Source of the DNA: Endocalyx cinctus
Taxonomy: Eukaryota > Ascomycota > Sordariomycetes > Amphisphaeriales > Apiosporaceae
Direction of reading: 5' to 3'
DNA: 64,000 bases
Assembly: GCA_001600455.1 (NCBI GenBank)
Contig: BCKC01000010.1
Span: 1,742,556-1,806,555, forward strand
This document shows positions 1-14,251 of this stretch, in pieces. A program made the position numbers and the translations under genes. The notes beneath the pieces were generated by a model. That model saw only the letters and a list, made by a program, of their open reading frames with translations. It searched no databases and was not told where the DNA came from. Within the stretch, counting starts at the first letter, position 1. Each line of letters opens with the position of its first letter.

Positions 1-3000
1 GAATTGGAAGGTTAAAAAGAGGGTAGTAATACGTAAGGATATGCTAGGGGGTAAGAAATGCAAGATGTGTGATGCCGCTGTTTAGTCGTGCTGCTTCTGC
101 CCTTCCAAACCATACCATACAATAACATATAAAAACTATTTACGAGATATGCATTTATAGAAGAACCCGGCCTTGTTGCCAGGGTTTGCTTACGCAGATA
201 TATGTCATATAACTAACCCGGCAAGGGCAATCAAACTCCCATCTGTACCGTAAAATCGTCTCGAAGGATTTGTCTATCGGAGGCGTAAGAAAATTTAAGG
301 TTTCGAAACAGGGGGGAGGTGAAGGGATCTCTTCTCTGGATTATCAAGTGACAATAACAAAAAAAGATTAATTTTGGGGTTTCTTTCTCCCTCTCTCCCT
401 CTCCAAGACTTCACCCCACACACACATACACACCGATTATCAGCAAGATAACTTATTTTTTTTCTTCTTTCAATCCTTCAAGTCCCTTCCCACCCTCCAT
501 ATTCTTTTCATTTCCCTTTATTTATTTCCCCCAACCCCTTGTCAAATACCCATTAACAGATTGTACCTTGGCAGCTCCTTGGGCTCGGTCGGTAACCCGA
601 GGGAAGGGTCACCAAACGGGCTTACGCTCCTATTCGGGAAAGAGAAGCCTTATATGTATAAATGGGCCAGAGTTTTTTTTTTTTTTTGTTGTCTTCGAGT
701 GATCACGAGTTCGACACACTCGCAGACCGAAACGGGACTGGATAATAAGCCTTACGCTATCCTGGGATCGCGGAGACGAGATACGTCCATGCCCGGACGG
801 TGACGAAAAAAAAAAAGTAATCTGCCTGCTTTTTTTTTTCATTCGCGCCTCATCCTTCGATGCGTGTATCATGCAGACGTGGTAGTTTCCATATATGTAC
901 ATACCTGCATCATGGTTATATCCCATGGGTTTATAGTTGTAATGTAGCATCGGTTGTTGGTCATAGGGCAGGCAGCCTTGAAGGTAAAATTTTCTTTGTA
1001 CGACAGCTGACGCGGGTTTTAAGGCCGCAGATGAGAAAAAAAAAAACTTACAAGTAACTGCATTGTAACACGCTCTTGGTAGCATTCGACTGCGACGCTG
1101 TACACCGCCCCCTGATTTGGTGCCGTCGTTCGTTATCGAAAAAAAAATATGAAGTAGTGTACAGTATAAGCCACGTTCCTTATACCAATATAGCCTAACA
1201 ATCATTGTCTACACTACAACCGCATATATATGTATGTATGTACCGTTGATGCGCCCGCAATCAAGCAACGCTCAGTGAAACTCTCCCTACCTACCTAATC
1301 CGAGCAGAAGGAGGAAAAAAAAGGGAGCCCAGGGATTATTGTTTTGCTTACCCTTTTTCCTGCGCGACCCCTGAAGCAATCCTAGATTATGAACGATAAG
1401 GTTGCACGCGCCCAGATCATCGCGCATGATCTCGGCGATTCCTTCCTGTCGAAACCATGGTAAGCTATGAGGTAAGGGCCAACCCCCCAAAGTAAGCACC
1501 GGGAATGAGAAAAAGTTGGTTGATTTTCAAGCCACCGAAATATTAGCTGGGAATAGGTATGCGAGCGTTCTTTTTTTTTAGTTACAATCTTTTTATTTAT
1601 TAAGATGAAAAAAATGATGATGGTGTATTCGTTTCAAATCCGTGCATGTACACCGGTCTCGGAGACATATGCGTACCCCGCGTAACATGCTAGGAGGGAA
1701 AATAATGTGATACTAGAGGGAAATAATAATAAAAAGAGGTCAATCGCTTCATATTTCCTTGCCTGTCGCGCTCGGTGATTATCATGTTATCGGTACCGAC
1801 AGTTAGATTGTAACGACCCTAGTCTCACGCCATGCTAACAATGCCACACACTTCACTAAGAGTCACAGATCCAACGTATATGTAAGTGTAGTAGCACAGA
1901 GACATAACACAACACCTAACGTAGAGGCGTTCGCGTGGTATAATGTACTTTGTGTAGGTCACATTATTATATAAGAAGTTGACGGTTTTTAGCGTAGTGC
2001 ACTCTAGAACACGTAACCCCTCTTAGGATTGTTGGCTTCCGTTAGCTCGCTCGGAAGTCGAGATTTTTTTGCCGTCGTTAAAATTACTCTCTTCGTCACA
2101 AGTATACTAAATTGTGGTTGGCGTTGGTTTCCTATGCCACTGACCTCTTTGATAATGCATCACAATAGCGGACTAGTCGGCCGACACTGCCACAGCTGAT
2201 GGTTAGACCGAGTCATGGAGAACGAAGCTGAACGACTGGGGTTAGAGAAATAACAAGAACGAAACCAAGAATGTAATATACACCAACATGTCAATTGACG
2301 AACTACTAACTACTAGTTTAGTAAATCCCACGTGTACACTAAATTGAAAGGGGTGGGAGGGGGGAGAGTAGAAAAGAAATATCAGTAATATCGAACTCGG
2401 GTATCTGGCTGTCACTCCACATTGCGTGGGTTGGATCAAGTGCGCCGGCAGGCAACAGTAAACGAAGCCATCTGATTGGTTTCCGTTCCCACGGGCCAGG
2501 ACAGGCTCGCATACGAAAAAAAAAGAGAGACGAGAAAAAAAAAAAAAAAAAAAACTGTTCTCGTTGGTATGCAGGATTCGATAGGCGATTGTAATGCCAA
2601 GGGCTAGACTTCCGAAGCCCACGAGGTCGTTAATCTTTTACCAGTACTCGCACGAGATGTCAGCATGATAGCGTGGCCTTTGTTTCTCTTACCTTAAACT
2701 TGCTTTTCTTTTTGCTAATATCTAATATCTAATATTTATCCTCTTTGTATTTCCGAGTATCACTGGCACTATCTTTCACTGCAGATAAGGACGGTGTCAA
2801 ATTAAATATCAATCGAGATTCTTACTCAAATGTCTCTGCACCTTGAACGCAATAGGACCAACTGACAGTTCCCACCCCACCCCATATTCGACGTCGCGCG
2901 CGAGAGCCCCGCCGACCGGAATTTTTAGACTCGTGATGCTTTCAATAGACACATTTCTTTTTTTTGGGAGGGAGGAACCGAAAGTAAGCCGAAGGCCCCT

Positions 3001-4353
3001 AGATAGGCAGATAAGCTGTATTTTCCGGAGGATCGCTATTTGAATATTATCTATCAAAAGCACCACGTGTACGGCTGCGTTACCTATCTCGGTACACCAC
3101 GCTAAAAATCGGGACCTGTTTTCGAATAAATGACGGAATTTACCATATTTCGTTGCGGCGTTGGTTGAATAATACCATTTGTAAACTTGTAAGCAAGGTG
3201 CTTTTTTTTTAATATATAAAAAAGCAAAAAGGTAAAAAAAAAAACCTGGTTTTTTCTGATGGTTTAAAATTCGGAACAACTTGCATATAGCGGAGTCGTA
3301 CGAAATCCTCGTTCTCCTGTCAAAGGTTAATCCGGGAACTTAGCCGACTGGTAGAAGAACGAGGTGGTTTAATACAGTTTATACTACATATAGTGAACAA
3401 TAGTAGTGTAGTATAGCTGTAGCGTAGGTAGCGTAGTATAGAAGTGGGGGGTCGATGGAGACGTTGATGCAGTGTCCATCCCCCTCCCTTCTCCCTCGAG
3501 GGTCTATCTCAAGGTAGTAAACCTAGATGTCTACAAATGGAGAATAATGTCAGGGAAAATGGGTTGGAGAGGTGGGAAGTACGCCACGCTACCCCAGCCA
3601 GGAAGTTTGAGGTTGTAGAGAAAAGCCGGATGGGAATAGCAAGAGTGCATATAAATGTAAGTAAGGTAAATAAATACCTGCCGAGGGTTTAAGAATAACC
3701 TTTCACATCCATGGATGTCGTAAGGCTAGGTCCGACTGGTTGTTGGCTGACTGACCGGTCTACGGTCTATAGTCAGCTCGGTGCGCCTAGGCTTACTTAC
3801 GCTGCAGTGCATTACTTAGATACTTACCTTGTAAGGTAACAACCGCGTTACGGCGTAGCAGTAATCCACCTGCTTGTCAGCTCTGAACTTGGCAATAACA
3901 AAAAAGAAACCACGTTATATCTTTAGCACGTCCAATCATCCAAAATACGCTTTAGGGAAAGATAAGCCATTACTGGATAATCATGGTTTTGTGAGATTGT
4001 ATATACTTGATTTTGACGAAGCATAACTTGTTGCGAGAGGGTTTATAATAACCCCACTAGGTATTAGAACTTGTGCCTACGCACATACTATGTATGCAGT
4101 TGTGCCCCAGCCAACCCGGTCGAAAGTGTAGTGTAGTCACAAACGAAGCGGACATCCGGCTTAAAGTTAAAGTATGAAGGTAAAGTGCTCACTGCAGATC
4201 TTGGGTTGCCGCCTTGGCTGCTCCGTGTTTCCTTTCCCCTTGCTAAGCGGGCGGAGTTGAGGGGATGATACACTGATGATCCTTCTCTGGAGTTGTAGAG
4301 AAATCTCACGCTTATTATGTATAAAATCAATCCATGTATATAAGTAAAAAGTG

Positions 4354-4371
4354 TATACGGTATACCGTATA
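4354..4371. repeat. Perfect 18-bp palindrome
   Basis: TATACGGTATACCGTATA reads identically on both strands. It is flanked by GTG on the left and, after a two-base TA interruption, CAC on the right, so the symmetry extends imperfectly to 4351-4376. It could be a dimeric regulator site or a small cruciform. No gene is adjacent. Confidence 0.6.
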
Positions 4372-4942
4372 TACACTATGAAGTCAGATATTTGCTTACA
4401 CTAGTAGCATCAAAATTTGACTTGGTCTGTTGGTTATTACGTGGTAATAATAGTATGATAATTTGTAAGTATATCCTAGTATCGAGCCTCTGGTCACGAC
4501 TTTCCAACAACTCTGTAAGATGAGATCTACACTATGTTCCAAGGTTGTTATTATGGAAGAATTTGAAATACTCCGATCGACATAAGAAGCTGCAGGTAAA
4601 AGAATAGGGCGAATAATATCGTCGGCATACTACTCCATACACTACAAAAAGACTCTTTCCCACCTGACCGCCTATTGATAAGGAGGCCCCGGAGAGGTAA
4701 GTTAGTGTATGAATTAACAAGGAAGATTCAAGTTAATCGGTTGAAACGGAAAATGTAACTTAATACCGATGAAGTGGATCTATAAACGAATAATGTAGTT
4801 TGGAAAAACGGAGAGCAAATGACTAAGTTAAAGTTAAAGGTACTTTAGCGAAGTTAGAGGATAGCTAAGAAGCTAGAGTTTTAGTACGGAAAGCCTATTA
4901 CGTGTTCTATAATTTATACTGGACGCTACTAACAATAGTGTA

Positions 4943-4966
4943 CTTAAGTGACTTAAGTCGCTTAAG
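4943..4966. repeat. Three phased CTTAAG palindromes
   Basis: CTTAAG occurs at 4943, 4952 and 4961, that is, three copies at an exact 9-base spacing in AT-rich non-coding DNA. The function is unknown. Confidence 0.5.
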
Positions 4967-7900
4967 TTTCAAGGTTGTCATCATTAACACTTAAAACGGG
5001 GCATACTGTGGGGAGCGATTTACATTATACTAAAGGTGACTTGATGGATTTAACTAGCGGAGACGCTTAAATTCATGCTTAAACTGTTTCTCGGATCCAG
5101 ATTTGTTTTTTTGCCCTTCTTTTTCTGTTATTAAATGGGCGTTTCGCGGGCAGACGGGCAGGATGACTTAGTGCTTAGTACCTAGACATTAAGTATGCTA
5201 TATTATAACATACACTATATTTACACTAATTTATATACTAAACTTACCTACATTAGTGCAGTTGGTTCCCTAATGGTACTTTTATTACAGCGTTTAACAC
5301 CTAAAAAACGTAATAAGATATACGCATAGGTACCAAGCAATAACATCTCGTACACTAAATGCACTACAATACAATACCATACAACGCCAACAACAACAAC
5401 CCTGGAATTTCTGCTTAAAAAAAAACACGAAGTGACCAGGGGAGATAAAGACAAAACAAAAGTTGAGATAATCTCATTCCACTACTCCGTACATCAATAC
5501 ACCATGAATCATTAGGGATAACATCTCTCTCATCTCCATGTCATGTGCCATGAACCAGCTGCGGAGCAAATATGGTACAAACACAAGGAACACCTGACAC
5601 GGCAGAGAAGCCGAGATGTTATGTGTCCTTGTAAACCCTTGTTTTGTATCCATAGGACTTGTCTCAGTTCAACGCATATTCAACACCTATTTTGGTCATC
5701 GCACCGTCGAAGAAGAGAAAAAAAAAAAAAAAAAAAAAGAGGCAATTCGTTATTTCTCTCTCTTTTAGTTAATTCCAAGCGTACCTTACTATTTACTTCG
5801 GAACCCGGTCCGTGAGATTCATTTATTATTGGTTGCGCAAGGCAATCTAAATGTGATTTTCGATAGGAGACAAAGTAAGTAGGACTATGACTGACTCCGT
5901 CAACTTCCTCCCTGCTTTATGTAGTATGTGTACGTACCATGTACATACCTAGCATCGCAGTGACGTATATCCATGTACGACAATGTGTGCTCGAGAAGGA
6001 CGTACGAAGTAAAAATAAAATAAGCCCATTCCTTCCGACGGGTTACCAATCCCCCCATCTTACCCTCGATTCCTTCTTCATCCTCTTCTGCTCGAGAGAC
6101 CGCGCCAAAGGTCCAGGCTCGAAAAAAAACCCCGGCCAGTCACACCAAGAAGACATTCCGGTAACTTGGTTTACGGATCCCTTTTCCCCTGGCGTCGACC
6201 ATAACCTCGCTCGCTCGCTGCCTTACCTTAAACCTGAACCCTTTCGTGATATTTCTCGGGTTGGTTTCCCGCATTCGCTAAAAGATCCAATCAGATCCGT
6301 TTTTTCCCGACTCCGTCGCACCCCACGTAATAGGCTAGTGTAAGGGAATGGGATCACCGGCGACGAGGAGCGAAAAAAAAAATATACTATTATTTTGTAT
6401 TGTAGCATAGGACGTTTTTTTTTTTTTAATGATACCCTTGAATCTTCTGGTAGGCGAGCTTTTTTGCGTCCTTTTTGTTGTTTCGGTGCGCGTGCGCGTG
6501 CGACTAGTGAGTGATATGGATATGCCATATCAGAAACCCTGTCCGACTTGTACCAATTATTCACCTTGGCCGGTCTATCACTACATGATTAGGACCTCTT
6601 CACATGCATGGAATTTCTGTCAGTGGAGTTTAAAGTAAAAAAAAAAAAAAAAAAAAAACATGTATCTCGCCGAGCATGTTCCACCTGTCACCATAACACA
6701 GGCCGAAATGGTATGGGTTGATAAGACAAACTATACAAAAAAAGGCTAAGGGGATTATTTTTCCCTTTTTTAAACGTATAACAATACCCTGGAGAAAAAA
6801 GAAAACTAGGGTCTCTGATACACGTAATTTTTTTTATTGACAGCTTCATATGGAGTCAAGTCGGCCCTATCCACGGGTGAATAACGACAAGGAACAACGA
6901 AAGAAAAAAAAAAAAAAGTGGTTGTATACCGGATTTCACGTCAACGGCGAAGGGCTGATCTTCCTGAATACGGCGTATGTTGCATGCAGGGTACCAAGAT
7001 CGCCCTTATCCTGCGAGGAGAAAGAGGGTTCAAAAAAATGGGGTTCTCTATCGCGAAGTATGTAACGAAAAATTGCGGGCTCGTTCGCGGCAGTTGAGGC
7101 GGCTGTAGTTGTATCGAAAATTGTACACCCGCTCATCTATTGCTACGTATTGGGGAAAAGCTTGCTTAGATCTCCTTACCTCGTCTATTGTTTTTAATAG
7201 GCGGCTGGAATAAGAATGAATATTTCTTAATCCTAGAATACTTGATGAGAAAATCTCGTTTTCGCCTGTATCGGCAGTAACTTTCCTTATCGCCCGTGAT
7301 CCGAGACGTGAATTCTCGATAAACGAAAAGTATTATTAAAAACTAATCTTTTCGGCTTTCGGCCTTTAGCACGGGCGGTTGACAAAGATGTTCCTGCATA
7401 TGAGATCTTGCCGAAACGATTTATATCCACAAAATTATTCATATACTTGTACCTACATTTGTTATAGCTCACGTATCGTTTTATACTAGTGTAGCATTTA
7501 TCTTCTTTTAACATACTCGTACTCCTTTCTCTCTCTCTCTCTCTCTTTACTTCTTTTTACACTAGTTGCCTATATCATGGGTTCCGGTCGGCAGTTCGGC
7601 GTTGTAATCAAGTGCCGATGAGCTATTTAAGTAAAATTGGCCTATCGCTGCTAGTCGATTAGTTAACTTGTGGTCTGTGTAATGATAAGTGAATTGAGAT
7701 ATGAGACAGAGACAGGAGAACAAGTCGGTATGCACGATTTATCTCGCGGTGTAATGATGCACACGCCCTCGAAGTGGTCGTCCTTGTAACGGACAGGTCA
7801 AGTTACAATTAGGTAGATGGCAAGCAAAAAAAAAAAAAAAAAAACATCACCTCTTTTCGGAAATGACACGGTAACTCAAGCTCGAAACAGTTCGGGATAA

Positions 7901-9995
7901 CACTTTGTACACGTCTACGTCTCCTTTGTTTCTTTTTTCGAACAAACCTCTCCTTCCTCTTCTTTCCCCCATTCTCTCTCTCATCTTCCGTCATCCCTCC
8001 CAACAAACCAACCAATCAATGCACCCGCGTTTTTTGTTCCTTGTCAGATTTCTGATGATAAGCAAAGAAAAAGAAGGGGAAGAAAAAAAAAAAAGAAAAC
8101 AGATGGTAAAGATCGTAGGATGCCGTCGCGCACGATGCGCATATGTGCGTGTGCGCGCCTCGGAATCTTGGGAAAGCAAGTGGTGGACGAAAGCGGTAAT
8201 AAGACTTAGTTAGACGAAACCGACTCTGTACGCCTCATTTCCACAACGAGATGGTTCGTGACACACGTAGATGGCCGATTGAGGAAAAAAAAGATGTTTG
8301 CCTAATCAGCTATACTAATGTAGGTACGTCAGGGGGGCTGGCGCCACGGTTTACTTTTGTTATTATTATGTAGTATATGTATACAAAGTACGTCTGTTAC
8401 TTTTTTTTTTTCTATAACACCCTTTTCTTTTTTCGATGTTCCCCATTATTGATTGCCAACCGAATATAACCCCGTATTTCAAGCGAAACCCGAGAATGGC
8501 TCGGGGGAGGTCCGACGGAAGCAACGTTCGTTATTATTATGTTTTATTCCCGACAAGGGAGAGGAGCATTGTCCCCGTCCCCGCTTGATTTTTTTTTTTT
8601 TTTAAACGTACGTCGCTGATACAAGCTACAACGAAGCTCCTTAATCCCTAAGTATTACGATAGTCAGATGATTTGTATATCCCCATGCGGTACTACTTGA
8701 AATGCTGGATTGACAGACATTTAAATTATTGTTATTATTATTACCTCAGCTGCCGGTGGCTTACAAAGGACAAGAACCAGCTAAACCCAACTAAACCTAA
8801 CGTAAAATATAAAAGCCGAACATTTGAGTTCGCCTATCAGCCAAGAGCACTTTTAAGTGGCGTAGTCTTTTTTGCCAATTCTATTCTGAGATGCTGAGAT
8901 GCATCATGACTAAGGGGTTTTAATGTTAATGTGTGGGGGGTTATTCAGGCCGGCAAAAAAAAGAAGGACTACACTATATTCATAAGCTTATCATTTGAGA
9001 TACCACGTCACCGTTTCGTCCATATTGAGTGGACCTGAAGAAAAAAAAAAGACAATAATCATCTACATATCCATATGTATCTATACTATGACCATGAGTG
9101 AACTTATAATAAGTTTGTGCTACCACATAAATTATTACTCTAACATCATCTAACATCATCTTTACACAGGGAATATGCTGAACGAGATATCCACCGAGTC
9201 AACCCCTTAGCGGTACGCCCTTAATTATCGCGCCAAATAAACTTTATGGGATATGCAGGTTCTTTTCCTTAGCCACAGGGGTTCGCATGCCCAATCGTGC
9301 GAGTTGAACAGAACAAGAAACGAGGTTCCAAGGTCTTGTCCCCCCTCTCGTCGTGCCCGTTGTCATGTCGTATTAGCCCCCTTCGGAGGGCCGGCAAAGA
9401 CGGGAATCGCAGCATAATACGTAAGAAGAAAGGAAAAAAAAAAGGATTTTCGCTTTTAACCATTTTACTGGCCCAACATGAGTCAACTGCCTCAAATCAT
9501 GGTTTTTTCTTTTTTTTTTCTTTCTTGTCTTCGAAGATGCTACCTACTGGATAGGGATCTACTGCCAAGACGAGGTTTTCTTGAAGAGGGGGACCTTGCT
9601 GAGGGGTTTTGGGTGCTTGTGGTGTATGTAGATAATAAATACCCCAAAATAAATAAACACCAGCATTACAAAAAGAAACAATAGCCAACCAGCCTACCTT
9701 GCCGTCGTATACCCGGTAATCGTCATTTAGTGTATACTACATTACAACTACTTGCGTATATTCGTATATACTATGTAGATGTAATAGGGCGGGTTGGCGG
9801 TGACATATTCAACCAGGAAGAGTCCCGATTCGAAAAAATTAAGTGGGCTATGTAAAAAGTAGGGGGTTCAGTAACTGCTGTGCACAACGCCAAGCCATAT
9901 CCATTTCTTGTAGGTATTATCACGTAACATAACTGCGAAGGGAAAAATTAGGAGAGATCCAAAGGGAAACGGGAAGAGAAAAGGACAGGTTCTGT

Positions 9996-11181
9996 GTACG
10001 GAGTACATAGCTTTTACTTATCGGTAGGGTCCAAGTGGTATAGGTAGTATGCATCGATTTTTTTTTCTACCGATCACCCTTTCTAGAATTGGAATAATGA
10101 ATGCACCTCGAGACGATGAAGAAAAAAAAATGAAAGGCGACTTCGGCAAATACTACCGCAGGTGACCTGTTTGTCAGCCATTGCGAACCAAATTAGTAGG
10201 GACACTATCACGACCGTCGACCCTATCACCGCTATCACCCTTATTTGATCAGTCATCGTTATTCCCATTTTGCGCAACAGGCGGCCGAATATAGGAGGAC
10301 ATTGGTTATTGCTGTCTTTTTCTTCATTCGGTCCAAGCCATTGGAGTACTTGTTCTTGTTTTTTGTCATACATAATATAATAATATCTTGGATACATAAT
10401 AACCTAGCTGCCTAGCTACCTGAAATATACGGAGTACCTAGTAAAAGCACTGCAACGTAAAGTCCTAGAATTTTACACAATAATCTGGTACATCTATATG
10501 CCTGGGCCCGTATCTCTGTACACTATCTGTAGGGCAAAACAAATGTAAGCACCTTAAAAAGAGTAAATTGAACCACGGAAAATAATAAATATTAAGAATA
10601 GTAGTGAATTTATCGAACATTATCAGGCTTTGGTATTACGACAAGTACATATACAGGGAAATAAATCCTCACTTGGAGATATGATATAATAATGTGTATA
10701 TACTAAAAAGAAAATAAGAAGAGTACGGAGTACCTCTTATGTAGTTTGCCGGCCACTGGCTCTGTTCCCTGGTTTGGCTGATTAGTGCGAGCGAGGGGGG
10801 GTGGGGGTGGATATTTTGGAAGGGGGGCGGCTGACCGTTGGCGTTTTGTTATGTTATACGGGTACAACGATGCAGTATGCATGCTACAATATGCGCCTAG
10901 CGTCGCCCTTGAGCCTATGTCCTATACGTATTATACTTATTATAGGTCGAGCTAATTATGGGCTTTAATGGGCTTTATTTGGAGGGGAGGCATCGTAGTA
11001 TATGTACGTATATCGCATGGTGTAGGTACAGAAGTACATGGCTTTCTTAGTATTGGAAGACCTTGGCAATACGTATATGTACGGTAGTATATGTTGAAAG
11101 GACAGATGATTTAAGGTTGTTTAAACTTCACGTACCCAATTAACCGAAGAACTGAAGAGTAAGTACATCAATACTCCGTAC
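9996..11181. repeat. Cluster of TACGGAGTA / TACTCCGTA motifs
   Basis: The near-palindromic word TACGGAGTA (often extended to GTACGGAGTAC) lies at 9997, 10428 and 10724, and its complement TACTCCGTA lies at 11172. That makes four copies in under 1.2 kb. Single copies also occur at 5483, 30521 and 41372. All seven are non-coding. The role is unknown. Confidence 0.6.
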
Positions 11182-11966
11182 AGCACTACGTGATTCGTAG
11201 TGTATATGGAGAGAACCCATTATACCAAGTATTATTTTAAACTACGGTAGTAAGACACGAATGACGAGCCACTTAACACGTACATATGCTTATATATAAT
11301 TTGATTATTATTTATATACATGCTTAGCATAAATGTTAACGGTCAAGCTTCGAGAGTTACGAACTAAGAGTTAAACTCGGGGCATTGTTATCTACATGCG
11401 TTGAGTTAAAGTTATACGTAGTATTGTCAGGATGAGCATCGTCATACTCCAAAGCCAATAAATTTACCACATCACTTTCAAATAAATGAATAAATAAAAA
11501 TATAGTTATAGGCATTGATTAATATAACATTATATACCGGATTCTCTCGAAATGTGTTTTTTTTTTTCGGTCCCTCCCTCATCTATCTGGCCGGCAATGG
11601 TGTAATATGATTTCTCGGTTAAGAATTTCTTGGCTCGCCGCTTGAGTCCCTATTTGCCTGTTGGGTAGCATAGATAGATCTACCACCCGATACTACCGCA
11701 TCAACCAACACCTTATTTCATCATCACTTACGCTTATTCAGTACCGTGACCTCCCCAGTTACATTTTGAAATCCCACAAAAGTCTATATGTAGCTAGCGG
11801 AAGCGAAGGGGGAAAAAAGGAGTCAAAACTTACGGATCCCATATTTACTTAGTTTAGTGTCAATACCGGAGAAAAGAAAAAACATGAACGTTCACTCTCG
11901 GCACATTTTAAATCTTACACGTGGAAGATAAAGGAGAAAAAAGAATGGAGAAAAAAAGGACAAGAG

Positions 11967-11997
<31 letters not shown>

Positions 11998-12479
11998 TGA
12001 AAGTTTTCCGAAGAAAAAGCCAAGAAAAAGAAAGGAAATAAAAAGGCTTGGCTAAGAGATTAAAAAGACAGTAAGAATGGTCCATAAGATTCAGCTTGGG
12101 TGATCTAGATGCTTGAAAACGGTGTCCAGACAGGCCAGAGCGAACAAGCCCAGAGAAAAAAAAATTCAAACAGATTCAGGTGCCAAGCGAGGAGAAAACA
12201 AAAAAGAACAGTCCCAAATCGAACGGTCAAAAGAAAAGTTAACGGATAATCGGACAATCGGCATTTTTTTTTGGTGGTTTCGGGAAAATTCAAGCGCCAT
12301 CTCTCTCTCTCCATCGTGGGGTGCGTGGTTATCGTACTCGGCCAGTTAAAAAAGAAAAAGTCTGGACCGTCTAATCTACCTTTTAGGACTGCCACACACG
12401 TGCTTCATCTTCCCTTGACGGGTTACTCGAGTAAGTCTTTTTTTTAAGAGGAGAATATCAGTTCTTCATCTTCCTTTTC

Positions 12480-12510
<31 letters not shown>

Positions 12511-14016
12511 AAGACACAAGGTCATCGGGTGGGGCCCGCATCTCGCAAGCCGCGCCTACATATACTATGTATGTTATTGCGTGGTAGGGTACATAATTCT
12601 CAAGTAGAAAATGGATGAAAGTTGGAGGTATCTTTTTGTTTTTTTCTCCTTCGGTATCGTTCTCCCTCCCCCTCCACAAAACCCCCCCTTCGCTCTAAAT
12701 CTGACTCGAGATTGAATTGAGTTAAAAGTAAGCTCAGCTCAGCCCTTTCTGACCCTTGTCTAATTTTCTTTATGCTGGTAATTATTTTTATTTTTACCTT
12801 TTTTTTTTTCTTCTTTTTCGTTCATGCATTTTCCTGGTTTTCTTCTCTTATCCCATCCGTCTTCTTATTTTTTTTTTACTCTTCCCCAATAAAGTAATAT
12901 GTGTCTTTTTTGAGTATGGTAAGCAAAGTAGATATAGTATATTAAAGATCTCCAAAGAGAGATATACACACGCACGATGCGTCTACCTCCGATTGCCTAA
13001 CCCCCCCGCCTCTCTCGCACCCCAAATTTACCTTATTATCCTTAACGTCAGGCCAAGATGTTAATGCATGAACGATAAGTAATAAATATACTCGTACTCT
13101 ACCGTGCAGACGCCTGCGTATCGTATTGATATGTTCTAGTATATATGTACAGTATGTGTCTTTAATAGTCAGGTATCATGTCTGCTATGTATAAACCTTC
13201 TTATATGCATACATAGATATATCCTTATACCAGTAAAGTCGGCGGGTATGTATACCGCTGATTGCACTACGCTATACGCAGTAAGTACCCTACACTACTA
13301 GTACTAAGTACACTAGAAATATTCTAAATAGCAGGGGGAAAAGAGTCTTTTCAGGAGTATAAGCGGCCAGTATCGGTACTTCCGATACACGGTAAGATTC
13401 CACCGCGGTGTGGGTATAGATACTTAAGATAATCTATTGTATTACGTGTTGGTCGTCGATGGCAGACTGCTAAGTTAGTTTAGTGTACGGAGAGAGAGTA
13501 CATTTACGCCCCACCTAGAAGATCCTAGACAGACCAGCATGGCGCATACACTTTTTTTACGCAACCTTAAATCTTAACCTTGTTTTCTTTAATAAAAAGT
13601 ATATTGGAAATTTTATTTAAAAGAGTAAAATAAGCATAAAACCTAAACCGAAAAGGGCAAAACAATCGAGAGGGATAATATTTATATATATACCTAGGTA
13701 CATATAATATTATTATTAAAAATATTCTTAGCCTTAAAGTTAATTATTCTTTTTCTTATTATAATGTTACTTTTTGTCTATCGTACAGGGAGAATAGGTA
13801 GGTAGGTACCTATAATAAATACCTAGGTATAGGTATTCCGTCAGTCATCCCCTAAATCTTAGTGTAGCACCTCTTCAGGCTCCCCACGTTATAACAACAC
13901 TGGATTATTCTATCTCCTAGCGTACTAACCAACTGAAGTACAGAGTACTAAGATACGCTATCGCAGCAAATACTACTTGCTGAGTACTGAATACACGTAT
14001 CTATCCTATTCTATTC

Positions 14017-14218
14017 TTTTTTTTTTTTTTTTTTTTTTTTTTTTCCATTTCCTACTTGTATTCAGCCATACTTTATTCCCTAAAACTATTAATCATACTC
14101 TTTTCCTCTCTATCGAATCTATCAAATGTGAGCTGAACACGGAGTACTCTGTACTTGATACTAAATTCTTCATTGATTCATTCATTCATTTGTATCGTCA
14201 ATTGCGTATACCTAAAAC

Positions 14219-14250
<32 letters not shown>
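14017..14250. repeat. T28 ... A31 tract pair flanking a 175-bp segment
   Basis: A run of 28 T (14017-14044) and a run of 31 A (14220-14250) face each other as homopolymer inverted arms around about 175 bp. The enclosed DNA has a short ATTC repeat and a CACGGAGTAC word. It resembles a poly(A)-tailed insertion but shows no target-site duplication that I can see. Confidence 0.35.

Positions 14251-14251
<1 letters not shown>

Noticed and set aside
630..1205. 191-codon minus-strand frame near the window start
   Set aside because: Composition is translated A/T homopolymer (Phe and Lys runs); no domain.
7530..7548. CT repeat as a promoter element
   Set aside because: A simple microsatellite with no gene downstream within several kb.
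12105..12395. Overlapping 80-100 codon frames at 12 kb
   Set aside because: Both strands open at once through low-complexity A-rich DNA; Phe/Lys artefacts.
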